64,000 nt of DNA from Prorocentrum cordatum. Its lineage: Eukaryota; Sar; Dinophyceae; Prorocentrales; Prorocentraceae. This document shows, one piece after another, positions 51,590 through 63,700 of this stretch (position 1 is its first letter; the number at the start of each line of letters is the position of its first letter). Under the pieces are notes generated by a model. The model saw nothing but the letters and a program-made list of their open reading frames with translations. It made no database searches and was not told the origin of the DNA. The stretch is taken from contig CAUYUJ010018059.1 in assembly GCA_963575745.1 (NCBI GenBank), forward strand, positions 229,001 through 293,000, written 5' to 3'. The position numbers and the translations under genes are program-made.

Positions 51590-52905
51590 CCGAACGACTC
51601 ACACGAGGACGAGGGGCCCGAACGACTCACACCGCGAGGAGCCCGAACGACTCACACACAAGGAGGGGCCCGAACGACTCACACCAGGACGAGGGCATCC
51701 CGAACGACTCACACCACGAGAAGCCCGAACGACTCACACGCAAGGGGGCGCCCGAACGACTCACCCCAGGACGAAGGCCCCGAGAGACTCACACCACGAG
51801 GAGCCCGAACGACTCACACCATGAGGAGCCCGAACGCTTCACACACAAGTAGGGGCCCGAACGACTCACACCAGGACGAGGGGCCCGAACGACTCACACC
51901 ACGAGGAGCCCGAACGACTCACACACACGGACGGGCCCGAACGACTCACACCAGGACGAGGGGCCCGAACGACTCACACCACGAGGGGCCCGAACGATTC
52001 ACACACAAGGAGGGCCCCGAACGACTTTCACCCGGACAAGGGGCCTCACACTTCGAGGAACCCGAACGACTCACACACGAGGAGGGGCCCGAACGACTCA
52101 CACCAGGACGAAAGACCCGAACGACTCACACCACGAGGAGCCCGAACGACTCACACACAAGGAGCCCGAACGACTCACACCAGGACGAACGACTCACGAC
52201 AAGGACCCGAACGACTCGAGGGGCCCGAACGACTCACACACAGGGCCCGAAGACTCCAGGACGAGGGGCCCGAACGACTCACACCACGAGGAAGCCCGAA
52301 CGACTCACACACAAGGAGGGGCCCGAACGATCACACCAGGACGAGCCCGAACGACTCACACCCGAGGGCCCGAAAGACGACTCGGGGGAACGAACGCACA
52401 CCAGGAAGGGGCCCGAACGACTCACACCACGAGGAGCCCGAACGACTCACACACAAGGAGGGGCCCGAACGACTCACACCAGGACGAGGGCCCGAACGAC
52501 TCGCCCCGAACGACTCACACACAAGGAGGGGCCCGAACGACGAAGGAACGACTCACACCACGAGGAGCCGAACGCCTCACACCACGAGGGGCCCGAACGA
52601 CTCACACCAGGACGAGGGGCCCGAACGACTCACACCACGAGGAGCCCGAACGACTCACACACAAGGAGGGGCCCGAACGACTCACACCAGGACGAGGGCC
52701 CGAACGACTCACACCACGAGGAGCCCGAACGACTCACACCAGGACGAGGGGCCCGAACGACTCACACCACGAGGAGCCCGAACGACTCACACCACAACGA
52801 CTCACACACAAGGAGGGGCCCGAACGACTCACACCAGGACGAGAGGCCCGAACGACTCACGCCACGAGGAGCCCGAACGACTCACACACAAGGAGGGGAC
52901 TTCCG
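51590..52905 (-). repeat. 28-bp monomer array, reverse sense (trimeric higher-order repeat)
   Basis: About 45 monomers built on CCCGAACGACTCACAC. Three types follow one another: ...CAGGACGAGGGG, ...CACGAGGAG and ...ACAAGGAGGGG, giving a higher-order unit of about 83 bp. Indels increase between 52190 and 52600. Frames read as RTTHT-like repeats and are not genes. Confidence 0.92.
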
Positions 52906-52924
52906 GGGGTCTTTTGTGGTTCTC

Positions 52925-53640
52925 GTGAGTTTTCTGTGAGTCGTTCGGGGGGTTTTCTGTGAGTCGTTTGGGCCGCTCGTTCTCTGGTTTTTTTTGTGAG
53001 TCGTTCGAGCCGTTCGTTCGTTTGCGCATGCTTCTGGGGGTTTTCTGTGAGTCGTTCGGGCCGCTCGTCCTGGTGTGAGTCGTTCGGGCCCCTCCTTGTG
53101 TGTGAGTCGTTCGGGCCCCTCGTGGTGTGAGTCGTTCGGGCCCCTCGTCCTGGTGTGAGTCGTTCGGGCCCCTCCTTGTGTGTGAGTCGTTCGGGCTCCT
53201 CGTGGTGTGAGTCGTTCGGGCCTCTCGTCCTGGTGTGAGTCGTTCGGGCCCCTCTTGTGTGTGAGTCGTTCGGGCCCTCGTGGTGTGAGTCGTTCGGGCC
53301 CTCGTCCTGGTGTGAGTCGTTCGGGCCCCTCCTTGTGTGTGAGTCGTTCGGGTTCCTCGTGGTGTGAGTCGTTCGGGCCCCTCGTCCTGGTGTGAGTCGT
53401 TCGGGCCCCTCCTTGTGTGTGAGTCGTTCGGGCTCCTCGTGGTGTGAGTCGTTCGGGCCCCTCGTCCTGGTGTGAGTCGTTCGGGCCCCTCCTCGTGTGT
53501 GAGTCGTTCGGGCTCCTCGTGGTGTGAGTCGTTCGAGCCCTTCGTCCTGGTGTGAGTCGTTCGGGCCCCTTCTTGTGTGTGAGTCGTTCGGGCTCTTCGT
53601 GGTGTGTGTCGTTCGGGCCCCTCGTCCTGGTATCTCGCCT
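52925..53640 (+). repeat. 28-bp monomer array, forward sense
   Basis: Same three monomer types in reverse complement (GTGTGAGTCGTTCGGGCCCC), about 26 copies. With 51590-52905 it forms a giant inverted repeat with a short centre near 52905-52925. Confidence 0.92.
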
Positions 53641-54007
53641 TTGCTGGTTCCTCCGATCTCGCCTTTGCTGGTGCCTGGTTCTCCTGGTTTTTTCCGGGTT
53701 CCTATGGGGTTTACTGATCGTGTTTGCTCTGGGGATTTCTTTATTGCTGGTTCCTGGGAGTCGTGACAAGGGACTCGGGTTCACAAGGGAGTGTGACAAA
53801 GGCTAGGGTCCACAAGGGTTTTACCATCAGAGGGTCGAAGGGGCTACGATTCCCTAGCGATTTTCCGTAGCCGTTGTGGCCCAAGGCAAGTTGGCCCAAA
53901 CCATTCTTGGCTTACTGTTAGCCCCGCGTACCATTTGTGCAGTGAGCTTAGCTCTGACGGACGCTCTTCTCTCCAACATCTGAGGGCGTGCGGCAGAGTT
54001 CACGGAG
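53641..54007. other. No gene recognised
   Basis: Contains CTCGCCTTTGCTGGTTCCT words repeated three times and a flank running into the Helitron-like element. Confidence 0.35.
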
Positions 54008-56713
54008 ATGCCAGTCGTGGACTTACGTGAGGTTCACGCGCCCTTGCCTCGAGCGGTGCGAGACTTGCAGGGGGTGATGATGGAAACGATGCCTACGGCT
54101 GGAGACGGCGCGTGCGCCATTCATTCTGTGTAGGGCGAGTGGGAATGGGGTGAGCTGGTCAAGCGCGACGCTCGCTCGTTTCTCCGCGAAGAATTCGGTC
54201 CCACCGCTGACATTTTCAAATCGAGGCTGTCGTCCGAGGAGCTGCTGGGCGACATGGAATGGGCACTCTGGGATTTGATCCAACCCTTTGCGAAGCAGTC
54301 GGACCCCTTCGGCGCTCCGCTGCACGCGGGAGACAACGAAGGTCAGCACGTGTGGCATTGCCTTCTGGAATCCTATTTCGACATTGTTCAGCGCTGCGTT
54401 GAAGCACGCCGGGGAGAACTGCAAAAATTTGAATTGCACACGGAGCGTAAAACAAGGATAATGCAAGAGTTTGGTTCTCTCTGCGTCGAAGATTTTCAGG
54501 ATGCCTTCTTAGTGCCTTTGATGCGATCCCTGGGGTTGTTGGATAAGTACACGGCAGAAGCATATGACGAGTTCTCTGGAGGACGCCGCCTGAGCAAGTA
54601 CGAGGCGTTGTTCGCGGGAACCGCTGGCGCTCGAGAGTGGCATAGAAGTGTCGTTGAAGACGCGCGTCTTCAGAACTCATTCGATTTGTTTTTCAGTAAG
54701 ATCCGCGACGCGGTTGACGGCCTCGATTTCGACGGCGGCGTCGATCTGGAACCTATAACGGCTTTCGCAGAGTCTGTGGACAAGGCCAGGGAGTGCAACT
54801 ACCAATCTGCCGGGCTGCCCGCAAATTTCTCCAATGCTGTCCATCCTGCCTATCTGGAGGCCATGACTACGTGCGCATATTATTTTTTCAGCGACATCGA
54901 ACTGCTTGCGCTGGCGCGTTGCAAGAGGCAGAATGTAGTCATTTTCGTGCACTGCTCTGCGACGCGCGAGTTGACGTGCGCGCGTTCGCGCGTCGGAGAC
55001 CCGAGCCTTCCGGTGGTCGCCACGCCCCTTCGAGATGACGGCGGACAGGGTGCTGTCCGAACACACTTCGAGCGGCTGCGGGTTTACCCGCAGGAGCAGT
55101 CTCCTGGGCGGGGGAGAAGCCCGGAAGGCGATCGCTCCACTGAAGACGATGGGCACAGAGAGGCGAAGCGCCCGAAAACCCAAAGTGAAAGAGCCCCGGC
55201 ACGTCCCCCTGCCGAAGAGAGAAGCCGCGGAGACGGGAACGATGGAGCGGCGGGGCAGGCGACGCGGCAGGAGGATGGGAGTGCCTTGGCAAAGCGAACA
55301 AGGACAGACGAGGAAGTCGAACGAGAGAAGCACGGCCAGAGTAACGAGTGCGCCCCGCTGCCGCCGCCGCCGCCTGGGGCGCGCGCTGGGCGGCGCGCGA
55401 CCGGCGGAAAGTCTGGATTGCATCTGAAGGGGGATTTCGAGATGCATAGTGGATGCGACGCCGGTTGCGACGACCACGTCAATGCGGCGGAGAGCCAGGG
55501 CGCAGCCTCGGGAATGCCGGCTGTCGCCGCGACTGAAGGAGGCCAGTGCGTCACGGACGTGCTCGATTTCTTGGGGTTTCAGTTCCCAGGCCACGCAGGA
55601 ACGCCAGCTGTCGAGGCAACTGACGGAGACAAAGGCATCGCTTCGGAGTCAAGCGAAGGCGCCGGCGAGGAATCTGAAAGCGAAGGGGGCGACGGCGTGG
55701 AGGGGCAATGTTTTGCAGTTGGCGCCGACGCGGAGCAGGTCCGTGGAGCGCCCGTGGAAATGGACGTGATTGATGGCCGTTGCCGAGAACTCCGCAAACT
55801 CATGCGAGAACGGCCCACGCTGCCGCTGACAGCTGACGGCGCAGTCTTGACAGCTCCCGATTTGGAAACTGGAGTGAAGTTGCCTTTGCACTCGTGTCCT
55901 TTCCAGAACGACCAGAGTGGGCCTTGCCGTTTTCACATAAGTGACCGGGCAGCCATCTTGCACCATATTGCCGGGGGCGCCAGGGATCGCACGCATGCCA
56001 GCGTGATAAGTAAGATCTGCAACAATGATATTCGCTGGATGACGAACTTGGATTACGTATACGGGGCCATGGCCGCTGCCGAGCGGGAGCGGTGGCCAAT
56101 GTTGGGGCCGTCGACAACTCGGCGATCCCTGAACCTGCTCGCGCTTCGGTACAACGACGAGACGACGAGATGTCTGGCCTGTTTCATATGCGGTCAGCTT
56201 CGCACGACGTGCGCGGGGTACCCGCCAGTTGACTTGGAGTCGAGTTCCATCTCCCTCGCGTCCGGCAGCGTCGAGATAAAATATTGGAAAGAGGCGGCTT
56301 TCCAGGGCGTCGAAAAGAACTTCCCTGGAACCCTGCTCAACAACTGCGGGTTCGATCTATGGCAGAAGCGGCGCGTGGATCGGGACCTCGAGTCAAGCAA
56401 GGCGTGCCCGTGGAGAGGACAAAAGGTGTTAAGTGAACCTTTGAGCACCTGTGTTGGAAACCAGGAGCGCCACGTGTCGCGGTGGGCCGTCCAGTTCAGC
56501 TTCGAGGGCAGATCAGGGAAGTTATTCGGGTGCACTGAGGACGCCCGATGTCTCGCGTGTCCCGACAGACATTCGGAGGATTGGGAGACGCCGCCGTTCT
56601 GCAGGAAACTCTGCCCGCAGTGCGAGGTGCCAGTTTGCCGCGACTGCACGGGGAAAAATAAGGGATCACGAGGCGGCGTCCTCGTTCCTCGACGGCGGGG
56701 CCATCCCATATGA
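54008..56713 (+). pseudogene. OTU-like protease and Cys-rich region
   Basis: ATG 54008 opens a frame with TAGDGACAIHSV, the Asp/Cys box of OTU cysteine proteases, broken by TAG at 54131-54133 before GEWEWGEL. After the stop the frame stays open (ATG 54254) for 819 codons. NVVIFVHCSAT and QGAVRTHFERLRVY probably supply the C-terminal His region of the OTU fold. A low-complexity charged part follows. Then come a region with CLACFICGQLRTTC and a Cys-rich stretch (CLACPDRHSED, CPQCEVPVCRDC). In Helitrons OTU domains are known extra parts. A +1/-1 change near 56690 is needed to reach the next block. Confidence 0.65.
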
Positions 56714-56958
56714 GCATAGCGAACGACCATTACTACGGCCACGTGAGTTGATACATTGTGGAGAACGACGTCACGTGGCTGGAGTGCGCGGCGTGCTGCA
56801 CCGTGTGGAGTACGATGTTGGTCTATTACCTGGGGGCCCCGCACGGCAACCTGATCGACGTCCCGCTCGGCAAGCCGGAAGCCAGAACGCAGGTGAAGGT
56901 CAGGCCCCCGGAGACCAGGGCAAAGATAAACCAGGACACGGAAAACCAAGAAAACTAA
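56710..56958 (+). pseudogene. DUF6570-like fragment
   Basis: ATG at 56710 reads MSIANDHYYGHVS, a stop (TGA at 56752), then YIVENDVTWLECAACCTVWS and MLVYYLGAPHG. A start like AND..YG and an E.TWLE block recalls the Helitron-associated DUF6570 region. It ends in a Lys-rich tail. Confidence 0.45.
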
Positions 56959-57125
56959 GTATTTTCCTGCAGTGTCACGTTTTTCAGCACCCGTGCAAGT
57001 TGTGCTTGCTGCGCCGCGGGACTCGGGTTTGCGTCTGGGTTTAGAGGGGTCTTGCAGGCTTTTGAGGCCCGTGGTCAGGTTTATTCTCGAAATGCAGCAG
57101 TGCAGTATTTCGTTCGTGCCGCCGT

Positions 57126-58017
57126 TTGGAAAATTTGGTTTCGAGGGGCGTTGGGTGCCCGGGTCTAGCGCGCCCGGGTCCACGGGGCCCTGAGAAGGGC
57201 AATCTCTGCAGCTTCTCCACGCCGTGGGGCGACATCGAGAGATGTTGTCGCGAAGCGTCTCAGCGCGCCGAAGAGATCCACGGGGACTGGCTGAGGTTGC
57301 TGCAGGATGTTCTCGGTGTGCCACATTCGGAGGAGACGTTGGCGATGCTGGTGAACGCGCGCATCAAGGGGGGCAGCAAAGACCTGGCGGAGCACCTGAA
57401 AAGGGCTCACGTTGCGCACTCCTGCAATGCAGAAGTTGATCGAGATCATGCGCGACAGCGGCTATCCAGGCTACGGCAACAACGGCCTGAACTCACGCGA
57501 CAGAGTGGCAACCCGCCCCCACGAAAGGTACTCTCAGAAATACGCAGATAAATACGGGGAGGCGAAGTTCATCCCGCAGGCAGTGCAGGATGCGGTACAA
57601 CAGCTAGACGGGGCCAAAGACTCCATCGTTCAAGACAAAGTGGCGACGCCTCCAGAGCCGGCAAAACCGGTAGAGGATTTTGTCTCTGCGTTGAGCCCGT
57701 CCTATATCGTCGCTGAGCGGAGCACCATGTCGAACATCTCTGAGAATTACAAGTCCGTGTTTGCAAGGTTCGGCGATGTCAACATCCAGAGCGGGACGGA
57801 CCTGACCAACCAGCATGCCGCCTGGTACCTGGGCATGGCGTTTCCTTTCACGCTGCCGCGTGCTGTTGGCGGATACGACGTCCCGAACCAACCTCGTTGG
57901 CGTCGACCAGAGACGAGAGATCTCCCAACTCCTCGTGGGCTTCTGCACAGTTGGCTCGAACCGTCAGTGGGCGTAGCCCAGCGGAAACTACCGAGCGCTC
58001 ATTTTGTGATGGGGTGA
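57126..58017 (+). pseudogene. Helitron helicase-like N-terminal region
   Basis: Two overlapping frames (57126-57410 and, after a +1 change, 57412-58017). Visible are MQKLIEIMRDSGYPGY, HERYSQKYADKYGEAKFIP, PSYIVAERSTMSN and DLTNQHAAWYLGMAFPFTLP with RAVGGYD. The last block resembles the FP.LFP..GG region of the Helitron-like N-terminal domain. The frame loses sense near 57900. Confidence 0.5.
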
Positions 58018-58069
58018 CCGACCGACCGCGCAGGGGGCTCCAGGGGAAGCTCAGAAGCTCGGCCTGAAC

Positions 58070-59353
58070 TGCGACGACGCCACCTTCAAGGAGAAGTTCA
58101 ACGGCGCTCTGCAGTATTTCATGTGTCGGTGCCAGCACCACATACATCGACTGGCGATGGATTCGAAGACCAAGCAGGAGAAGCGTTTGGTGCCCAACGC
58201 CTGCGCTTCCAAGAAGAACAAGAGAGAGTGCAAGCGCGAGGCGCCGTTGACCGACAGAGTGTCCCCCGAGTGGGTGACGGCGCCGCTGCTGGTTTGCAAG
58301 GGCATTGCCAAGAAGTTCACGCTGCGCACAAGCGGAGTCCGAAATTGGCTGGGGCAAACTCTCGGACTGCGCAATGAGGAGTGGCTGAACGGGTGCAGGC
58401 CGGGCCTGTGCGTCGCTTTTGCAGGGAGCAACAGTGACGTGAAACCGAATGACCGACTGCCGATCATCGAGCAAACGCATGAGGCTTGCTGCAGGAAGAA
58501 ACGCTGCATCATGAAGAAGCAGAGTCTGGGGAGAGCCACTCGAGCAACTCAGCGCACGCAGGTAGTGACGAATGGATATTTCGGGGGATACATTGGCAAG
58601 CGGCAGCCCGCGGGCACGTTGGAGACCAAGAAATGCGCGGGCAAGCTGTTTACCTTGAGGGCGAAGATACAGGGCAGGGGCAAATCGGCGCAGCTCAGAG
58701 CAAGCAGCGGGAGGCTGATAACGGAACTCGAGATGAACAGCACGTGCCGCGGCGCCGTGGAAGTCTGCAACCTGTGCTGCAATCTGGACCTGAGGGACGT
58801 TCTGAAGGCAGAGTGCATCCGAACGTTTGGCTCGCAGGCGATCGATGGGCGGTCGTGGATGAACAGGTTGGAGACGCCCCAGAATTCGTCGCAGATGAAG
58901 GACACCAGCGTGACGACGTACGTCCCGCCGGCTCGCAAACCGAACATGCGGGCGGACCGGTCGAGAGTAAACGACTTCGACGCCTACGCATATCGCCCCT
59001 TGGAGCACCCTTGGAAATTGTTGTCCGCGCACGAGTTCTTGCGGCAGTGGAGGTGGTGCAAACCACTACTGGTTCCGACGCGCTACTTGAGCCGCAACCG
59101 GCCAGCGCGAACTGCGTGGACAAAAGGATCGGGGGAGCGCAAGACCCGGGTTTGCCAGGATTCGGGTCCGGCATCGTTTTTTGACGACCGCGACTCGGAT
59201 GTTGACAAGGGGGAGTTTTGTGGGATGTCTGCAGCGGGAGGCCTCGTCAAAATGCAGGCTCGGCCTCGTGATTTTGTTTGGCGACCTCGTGGGGGATTCC
59301 CGAGTCCCCCGTGCCCGGGTCTTACGTCTCCCCGAAAGGAGGTCAACAATTAA
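58070..59353 (+). pseudogene. Rep-like region with an H-x-H motif
   Basis: Best read from about 58050; the first ATG of the long frame is 58121. MCRCQHHIHRLAM has a His-hydrophobic-His motif that could be the metal site of an HUH nuclease. Basic KQEKRLVPNACASKKNKREC, Cys-rich EACCRKKRCIMKK, NGYFGGYIGKRQPAG (a candidate Tyr/Lys block), and EMNSTCRGAVEV to DGRSWMNRLE follow. The downstream part (SVTTYVPPARKPNMRADRSR, HPWKLLSAHEFLRQW) matches the usual layout before the helicase. Assignment as Rep rests on context. Confidence 0.5.
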
Positions 59354-59803
59354 TCAGGAGCAAACAGTACAAGGATGGAGAGGTTGCCGCGAAGCCTGGA
59401 GAGCATTACATCTTAGTGACACCCGAGACCGACGAGTATTTCGTTTTTCCGCATGACGCAGGCGTCTTCTGCCACTCATGGGTTCTGGTCAGGAAGGCGA
59501 GGCCGGACGCGGTGGTCATTTAAGGTTTTGCCAATGCCCGGCGCGCGCAAAAGTTCTACCTACAACGCTCAGTTTTGCAGCCTATTTTTCCGCCCCTGGA
59601 CGCTCTATGGAGGAGACGTGTCTGTGCCTCACCTGAGTATGTTGGGGATGGAGTCAGCGGTGCTGCGGCAGTGGCTGGAGGCCCAGCACCAGTCGCCCCA
59701 AGTTCGAATTTCGTGTAGACTGACAAAGAAGACATCCACAACAGGGACGACATCGGCGCTGGACAGCGTATCCTGGAAGAGCGCTTGGGACGAGTACGTG
59801 TGA
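59354..59803 (+). pseudogene. Linker region between Rep-like part and helicase
   Basis: Fragments in two frames: KPGEHYILVTPETDEYFVFP and FCHSWVLVRKARPDAVV (to 59523), then FCSLFFRPWTLYGGDVSVPH (from about 59525). TGA at 59801-59803 is followed by an open frame, so it probably replaced a sense codon. Confidence 0.5.
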
Positions 59804-59809
59804 GGGAAC

Positions 59810-60724
59810 GTGGTCAGCCACGCGGCGGCGAAACTCATCCAGAGTTTCCTGTTGAATACGATGGCGGCGTCCGGCAAGGCGGCAGATGATCAGAGCGAGG
59901 CAGATGCGTCGGAGGAAGAGCAAGATATGCCTCCACTGCAGCTCCCTGGTGGGGAATTTCAACAACTGCTCCAATCGGCTAAAGAAGAAGACGGCCTCGG
60001 GGAGAAGTGGACCGCCTCGGCGAAAGCGAAGGTGAAAGCTTCGGAGAACAGCCGAGCGAAGAAAAGTGTCCGACTTCACGAGTATGAACAAAGCCATCGC
60101 ATTGGAGAGCGAGTGTGGAAGACGGAACCATCGGGCGTCGAGGCTGGCGACCGTGGATGCCCGGGAAACATCTTCGAGTCTGCGTACCAGGACCACCTAG
60201 CAGCTCTAACCGCAGGTGGCACGAGCCAGAAGGCGCACGATGCTCCCTTCGACGAGAAGCGAGATGCTGCTGCTTCGTTCAACCCTGCAGGAAATGGCTT
60301 CACCAGTATAGACACAGCGTTTGCTTCCATACTGGCGAGCTCCAAGATCCCGAACGAGAAACAGCGCCAGTTTCTGGAGCACTTCATTCGACGTTTGAAG
60401 ATTGAGTGGCTGGAGAAGCAGCAGGGCAACGTGAACCAGAATTCCGAGGGGCCTCTGCTGGGCGTAGTGCACGGATTTCCGGGCGCCGGAAAAAGTGCCG
60501 TCATTGGCTGGATGCGGTACTTAATGGAGGAAGGTCTCGGTTGGGAGCACGGCGTGCAGTTCGTGTGCTTGGCGTTTCAAAATGCCATGGCGGCGCAGAT
60601 CAACGGCCACACGGCGCACCACTGGAGCGGCATCCCGGCGCGGAACGACGACGGGACTGCCACGGGCGACAGGCGCAAGCAGTCCATAAAGTGCGGGGCC
60701 CCGCGCGTGATCATCATCGACGAG
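59810..60724 (+). CDS. PIF1-type helicase, 5' exon (Walker A and B)
   Basis: Open frame with an acidic N-terminal part, then KIPNEKQRQFLEHFIRRLK and the Walker A motif VVHGFPGAGKSAVIGWMRYL (about 60466-60525), AFQNAMAAQINGHTAHHWSG (motif Ia) and PRVIIIDE, the first half of Walker B, ending in GAG at 60724. The following GTCCCG begins an intron; the protein continues at 61184 with VSMMSAE, so the joined site reads IIIDE-VSMM as in other PIF1 helicases. PIF1-type helicases drive rolling-circle transposition in Helitrons. Confidence 0.8.
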
Positions 60725-61183
60725 GTCCCGAGGGCACCGAACGAGTCACTCCATGGAGCACATCGTTCGTTGCCTTCGTCGTGGTGTGAGTCGTTCGGGC
60801 TTGTCGTGTGTGGGTCGTTGGGGCTCCTCCCGTTGGTGTGAGTCTTTCGGGCCCTTCGTCCTGGTGTGAGGCCTTCGAGCTCCTCCTGGTGCGAGCCGCT
60901 GGAGCTCTTCGTCCTTGGGTGAGTTGTTCGGGCGCCTCCTCCAGGTGCGAGTCGTCGGAGTTCGTGGTCGTGTGAGTCGTTCGGGCCCTGGTGTGAGTCG
61001 TTCGGGCTCGACGTGGTGTGAGTCGTTCGGGGTCTTCGTCACCTCGAACGGCGGCGTCTGGGCAAATTCTGCTGTATACCTTGTGCGTCCCAGGCGTCTC
61101 CATGTTTGCCAAACCTATGGAGGCAATGAGCATAGCTCAGCGCACACAGAAAAAGGGATACGTTCTGTATGCAACATTTCCAG
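60725..61183 (+). other. 459-bp intron in the helicase made of 28-bp GTCGTTCGGG monomers
   Basis: Begins GTCCCG after GACGAG and ends CATTTCCAG before GTGAGCATGATG. Removing it restores Walker B in frame, phase 0. From 60775 to 61040 it consists of about ten diverged monomers of the GTGTGAGTCGTTCGGGC family that forms the arrays at 49.4 and 51.6-53.6 kb. Its length is a multiple of three but it carries stops. Confidence 0.75.
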
Positions 61184-63700
61184 GTGAGCATGATGTCCGC
61201 GGAGTTGCCGGGCACCCTGGTGCGAGTGGTCAGCGCCGCTGTCCGTGTGAGGGGCACGTGCAAGAAGAGGGCGGGAGAATTGCATCGCGCCTTCGGGGGA
61301 GTGAACGTGGCCATGTGCGCTGATTTTTGGCAGTTGCACCCCGTGGCGGGGACTTTCCTGGCATCCAACCCTCTGGACGTGCCCGCAGGGTGCGCGCACC
61401 GCACGTTAGAGCTGTTCTGGCAAGACGGCGTCGACAGCGCGCGATCTTTCTGGCAGTTGGCCGAATTGACGAGGTGTGACGATGTATGGTACAACTCGTT
61501 TCTGGGCCAGTGCAGAGTTGGAAATCTCAGCATGGAGGACTACAGCTACTTCCACGGGCTCCCGACGTTGACGCCCCCGAGCTCGGGCATGTGCGTTTGC
61601 AACGACGACGTGGTGGACGGCCCAGCACTGGGCCCGTATCGCAAGACTTGGGGGGATCGCTTCTCAGGAGGGTGCGCCGACATGGCGGCGCCTCTGAACT
61701 CGCCAGAGGGCGAGTGCGAAGAGTGCCGCGCGGAGCGAGGCAAGGGACACAGGGTTCTGACCGACACTGACTCGCTGGCGCCAGAGCTTCGCATGAACCC
61801 ATTCAGCGGCGCACCTGCTCTGTACACCTTCAACGCGCCCAGGTACTTCGCGACGAACCTGCGCGCGAGGGAGTTTGCCAAGCAGCAAAACGTTCAGCTC
61901 TCGTGGTGCTACGCTCGAGATGTGCCGTTGCGCCCAGGAGATCGCGATCTGCCGAAGGATACATTGGAGGAGAAGTTGTTCTCCTGGCTGAAGAGGCACG
62001 ACCAGGAGACGGGCAACATTCCGAGCATCTACCCATTGGCCAAAGGCATGCCCATTCGGTTGACGGACAACGTCGATCGAAGCAGACAACTGTACAGACA
62101 CCGAAAGGGAGTGATTTACGGATGGACTCTGGCGCCCGATTGTAGTCCCCAGGAGATCGAGGGCGAGTTCATATTGGATAGGTTGCCCTTGGTTATCTAT
62201 ATCCATTTCCCAGAAGCACAGTGGAGCATAGGGAAGCTGCCGACGGGCGTATACCCGTTGAAGCGGAGATCCAGGACCTGGAAAATCAACAAGCACACGG
62301 GCATCGAAGCCCGACGCACGGGCTTCTGGATTTTCCCCCTTGCTTCGCTTCCACCGCTCACATGATCCAGGGGGCGACGTTGGAAGCGGCATTCGCGGAC
62401 CTGCAGCATTGGTCCAGCAGGGCGTCCATGACAGCTCAGATTGCTGCCTACGTATGCTTGTCCAGAGTGAAGCGATTGCCAAACATCTGCGTCATGCAGC
62501 CGTTTTCGACCTTTCTGTTCGGCCTCGGCAACCCAGTGGGGCCCGAGCGACTGATGCGGAAACTTTCTGGCCAGATCACAGCAGACGAGGCGATCCATGA
62601 ATGGAGTGCGCCTGATGACGAGGCCGTTGAAGCGGAGAAGGTGGACCCCATGGCGAGGAAGCGCCTGTGCGCCTGCTGCTACCTCAAAGGGAAGCAGGAG
62701 TACATGCTCGACGCCCGCGACTTCGGCATGAAAGCAGCCGCCGACTTCTACGAGAAGTACGTGTCGCAGGGGAGGTGGACGAGATGCATGGACTGCGCGC
62801 GCGAGGTCGGCGCAATGCCTCCTCGGGCTGCGCGGGCGGCCGAGGCTTCCCAAAGAATGCCCGATGGAATCGCTGCAAGGACACACCCGCCAGGCGATTC
62901 ACTATGCAAGCGGCGCGTGGAACGTGATGATTGGAAGAGGAGCTTCACCCCGCAGAGCCACGGGTGCGCTGCGTGCAAAGATGTTTTTTGACGAAGGCGT
63001 GTGGAGGGCGAATAATATGAAGCATCATCGGTATTCCGATAGAGACCTCGTGTGCCCGGGCTGCGCAGAGCGAGGGTTCGCGCCCGGCAACATCGACGAG
63101 CACCAGTGCGAAGATTGCTCGGAGCATTTGGGCAGCCTCGCGTTCGACAAGCACCTGCTGAAGAATGCGAAGAGTCGGGGGAAGGCCCGCGTGGTGTGCT
63201 TGGACTGTCAGACGAAGCTGCGGTGCGGAAAGTGTACAACGGCATATGAGCTGAAGTACTGGTCGAAGTCTGAACGCAGGCATCACGCGTCTTCTCGGGG
63301 CACAACTTTGGTCTGCAAAGCATGCTGGGCGCAAGGCTTCGACCCGTCGGACCTCGCGACGTACATGTGCCCGAGGTGCTCTTGCAGCTTCGGCGCCCGT
63401 AAGTTCAACCCCGGGCTACTGCGCCACCACAAGCATCACAATCGCCAGAAGCTAGAGTGCAAGGAGTGCGTCGCGGACGTGAACGAACGAGTGCGCCACC
63501 TGCGCAAAGCGCTGCAGAAGAGCAAACGCAAGTGCAAGTGTCACTGCCGCATTCACCAAGCCCAATGCCCGCTGACCCCCGCTTATTTTGGAGAGAAACG
63601 CTGGCCGGGCAGCGACGGAGCGATATCCGCCGACGACCGGAAATTCTTGGACGAGTTGAAACCAATTCCCGAATGGTGGAGCAAAGCCTGGGGACGATGA
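61184..63700 (+). CDS. PIF1-type helicase, 3' exon, with Cys-rich C terminus (two frame breaks)
   Basis: VSMMSAELPGTLVRVV and FGGVNVAMCADFWQLHPVAG (motif III) lie near the start; LPLVIYIHFPEAQWSI near 62190. The frame moves by -1 near 62330 and then reads FASTAHMIQGATLEAAFADL and AAYVCLSRVKRLPN, the motif V/VI region. A second break lies at the T6 run near 62985. The C-terminal part to TGA 63698-63700 has repeated Cys pairs (CPGC, CEDC, CLDC, CGKC, CKAC, CPRCSC, CKEC), a zinc-ribbon-like tail. Both breaks lie at or near short homopolymers, so recent indels or assembly errors are possible. Confidence 0.75.

Larger units (their letters stand above)
54008..63700 (+). mobile_element. Decayed Helitron-like element
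   Basis: Contains in order an OTU-like protease, a Cys-rich/DUF6570-like part, a Rep-like part with an H-x-H motif and a PIF1-type helicase with a C-terminal Cys-rich tail. These are the components known from Helitrons and their relatives. Several stops and frame changes indicate decay. Termini (TC...CTRR with hairpin) were not identified, so the extent is only that of the coding parts. Confidence 0.65.

Noticed and set aside
51590-53640. CRISPR array
   Set aside because: The 28-bp units are contiguous variants without unique spacers, and no cas gene is near.
49225-53799. Thr/His/Arg repeat proteins
   Set aside because: They are artefacts of the 28-bp monomer and occur on both strands.
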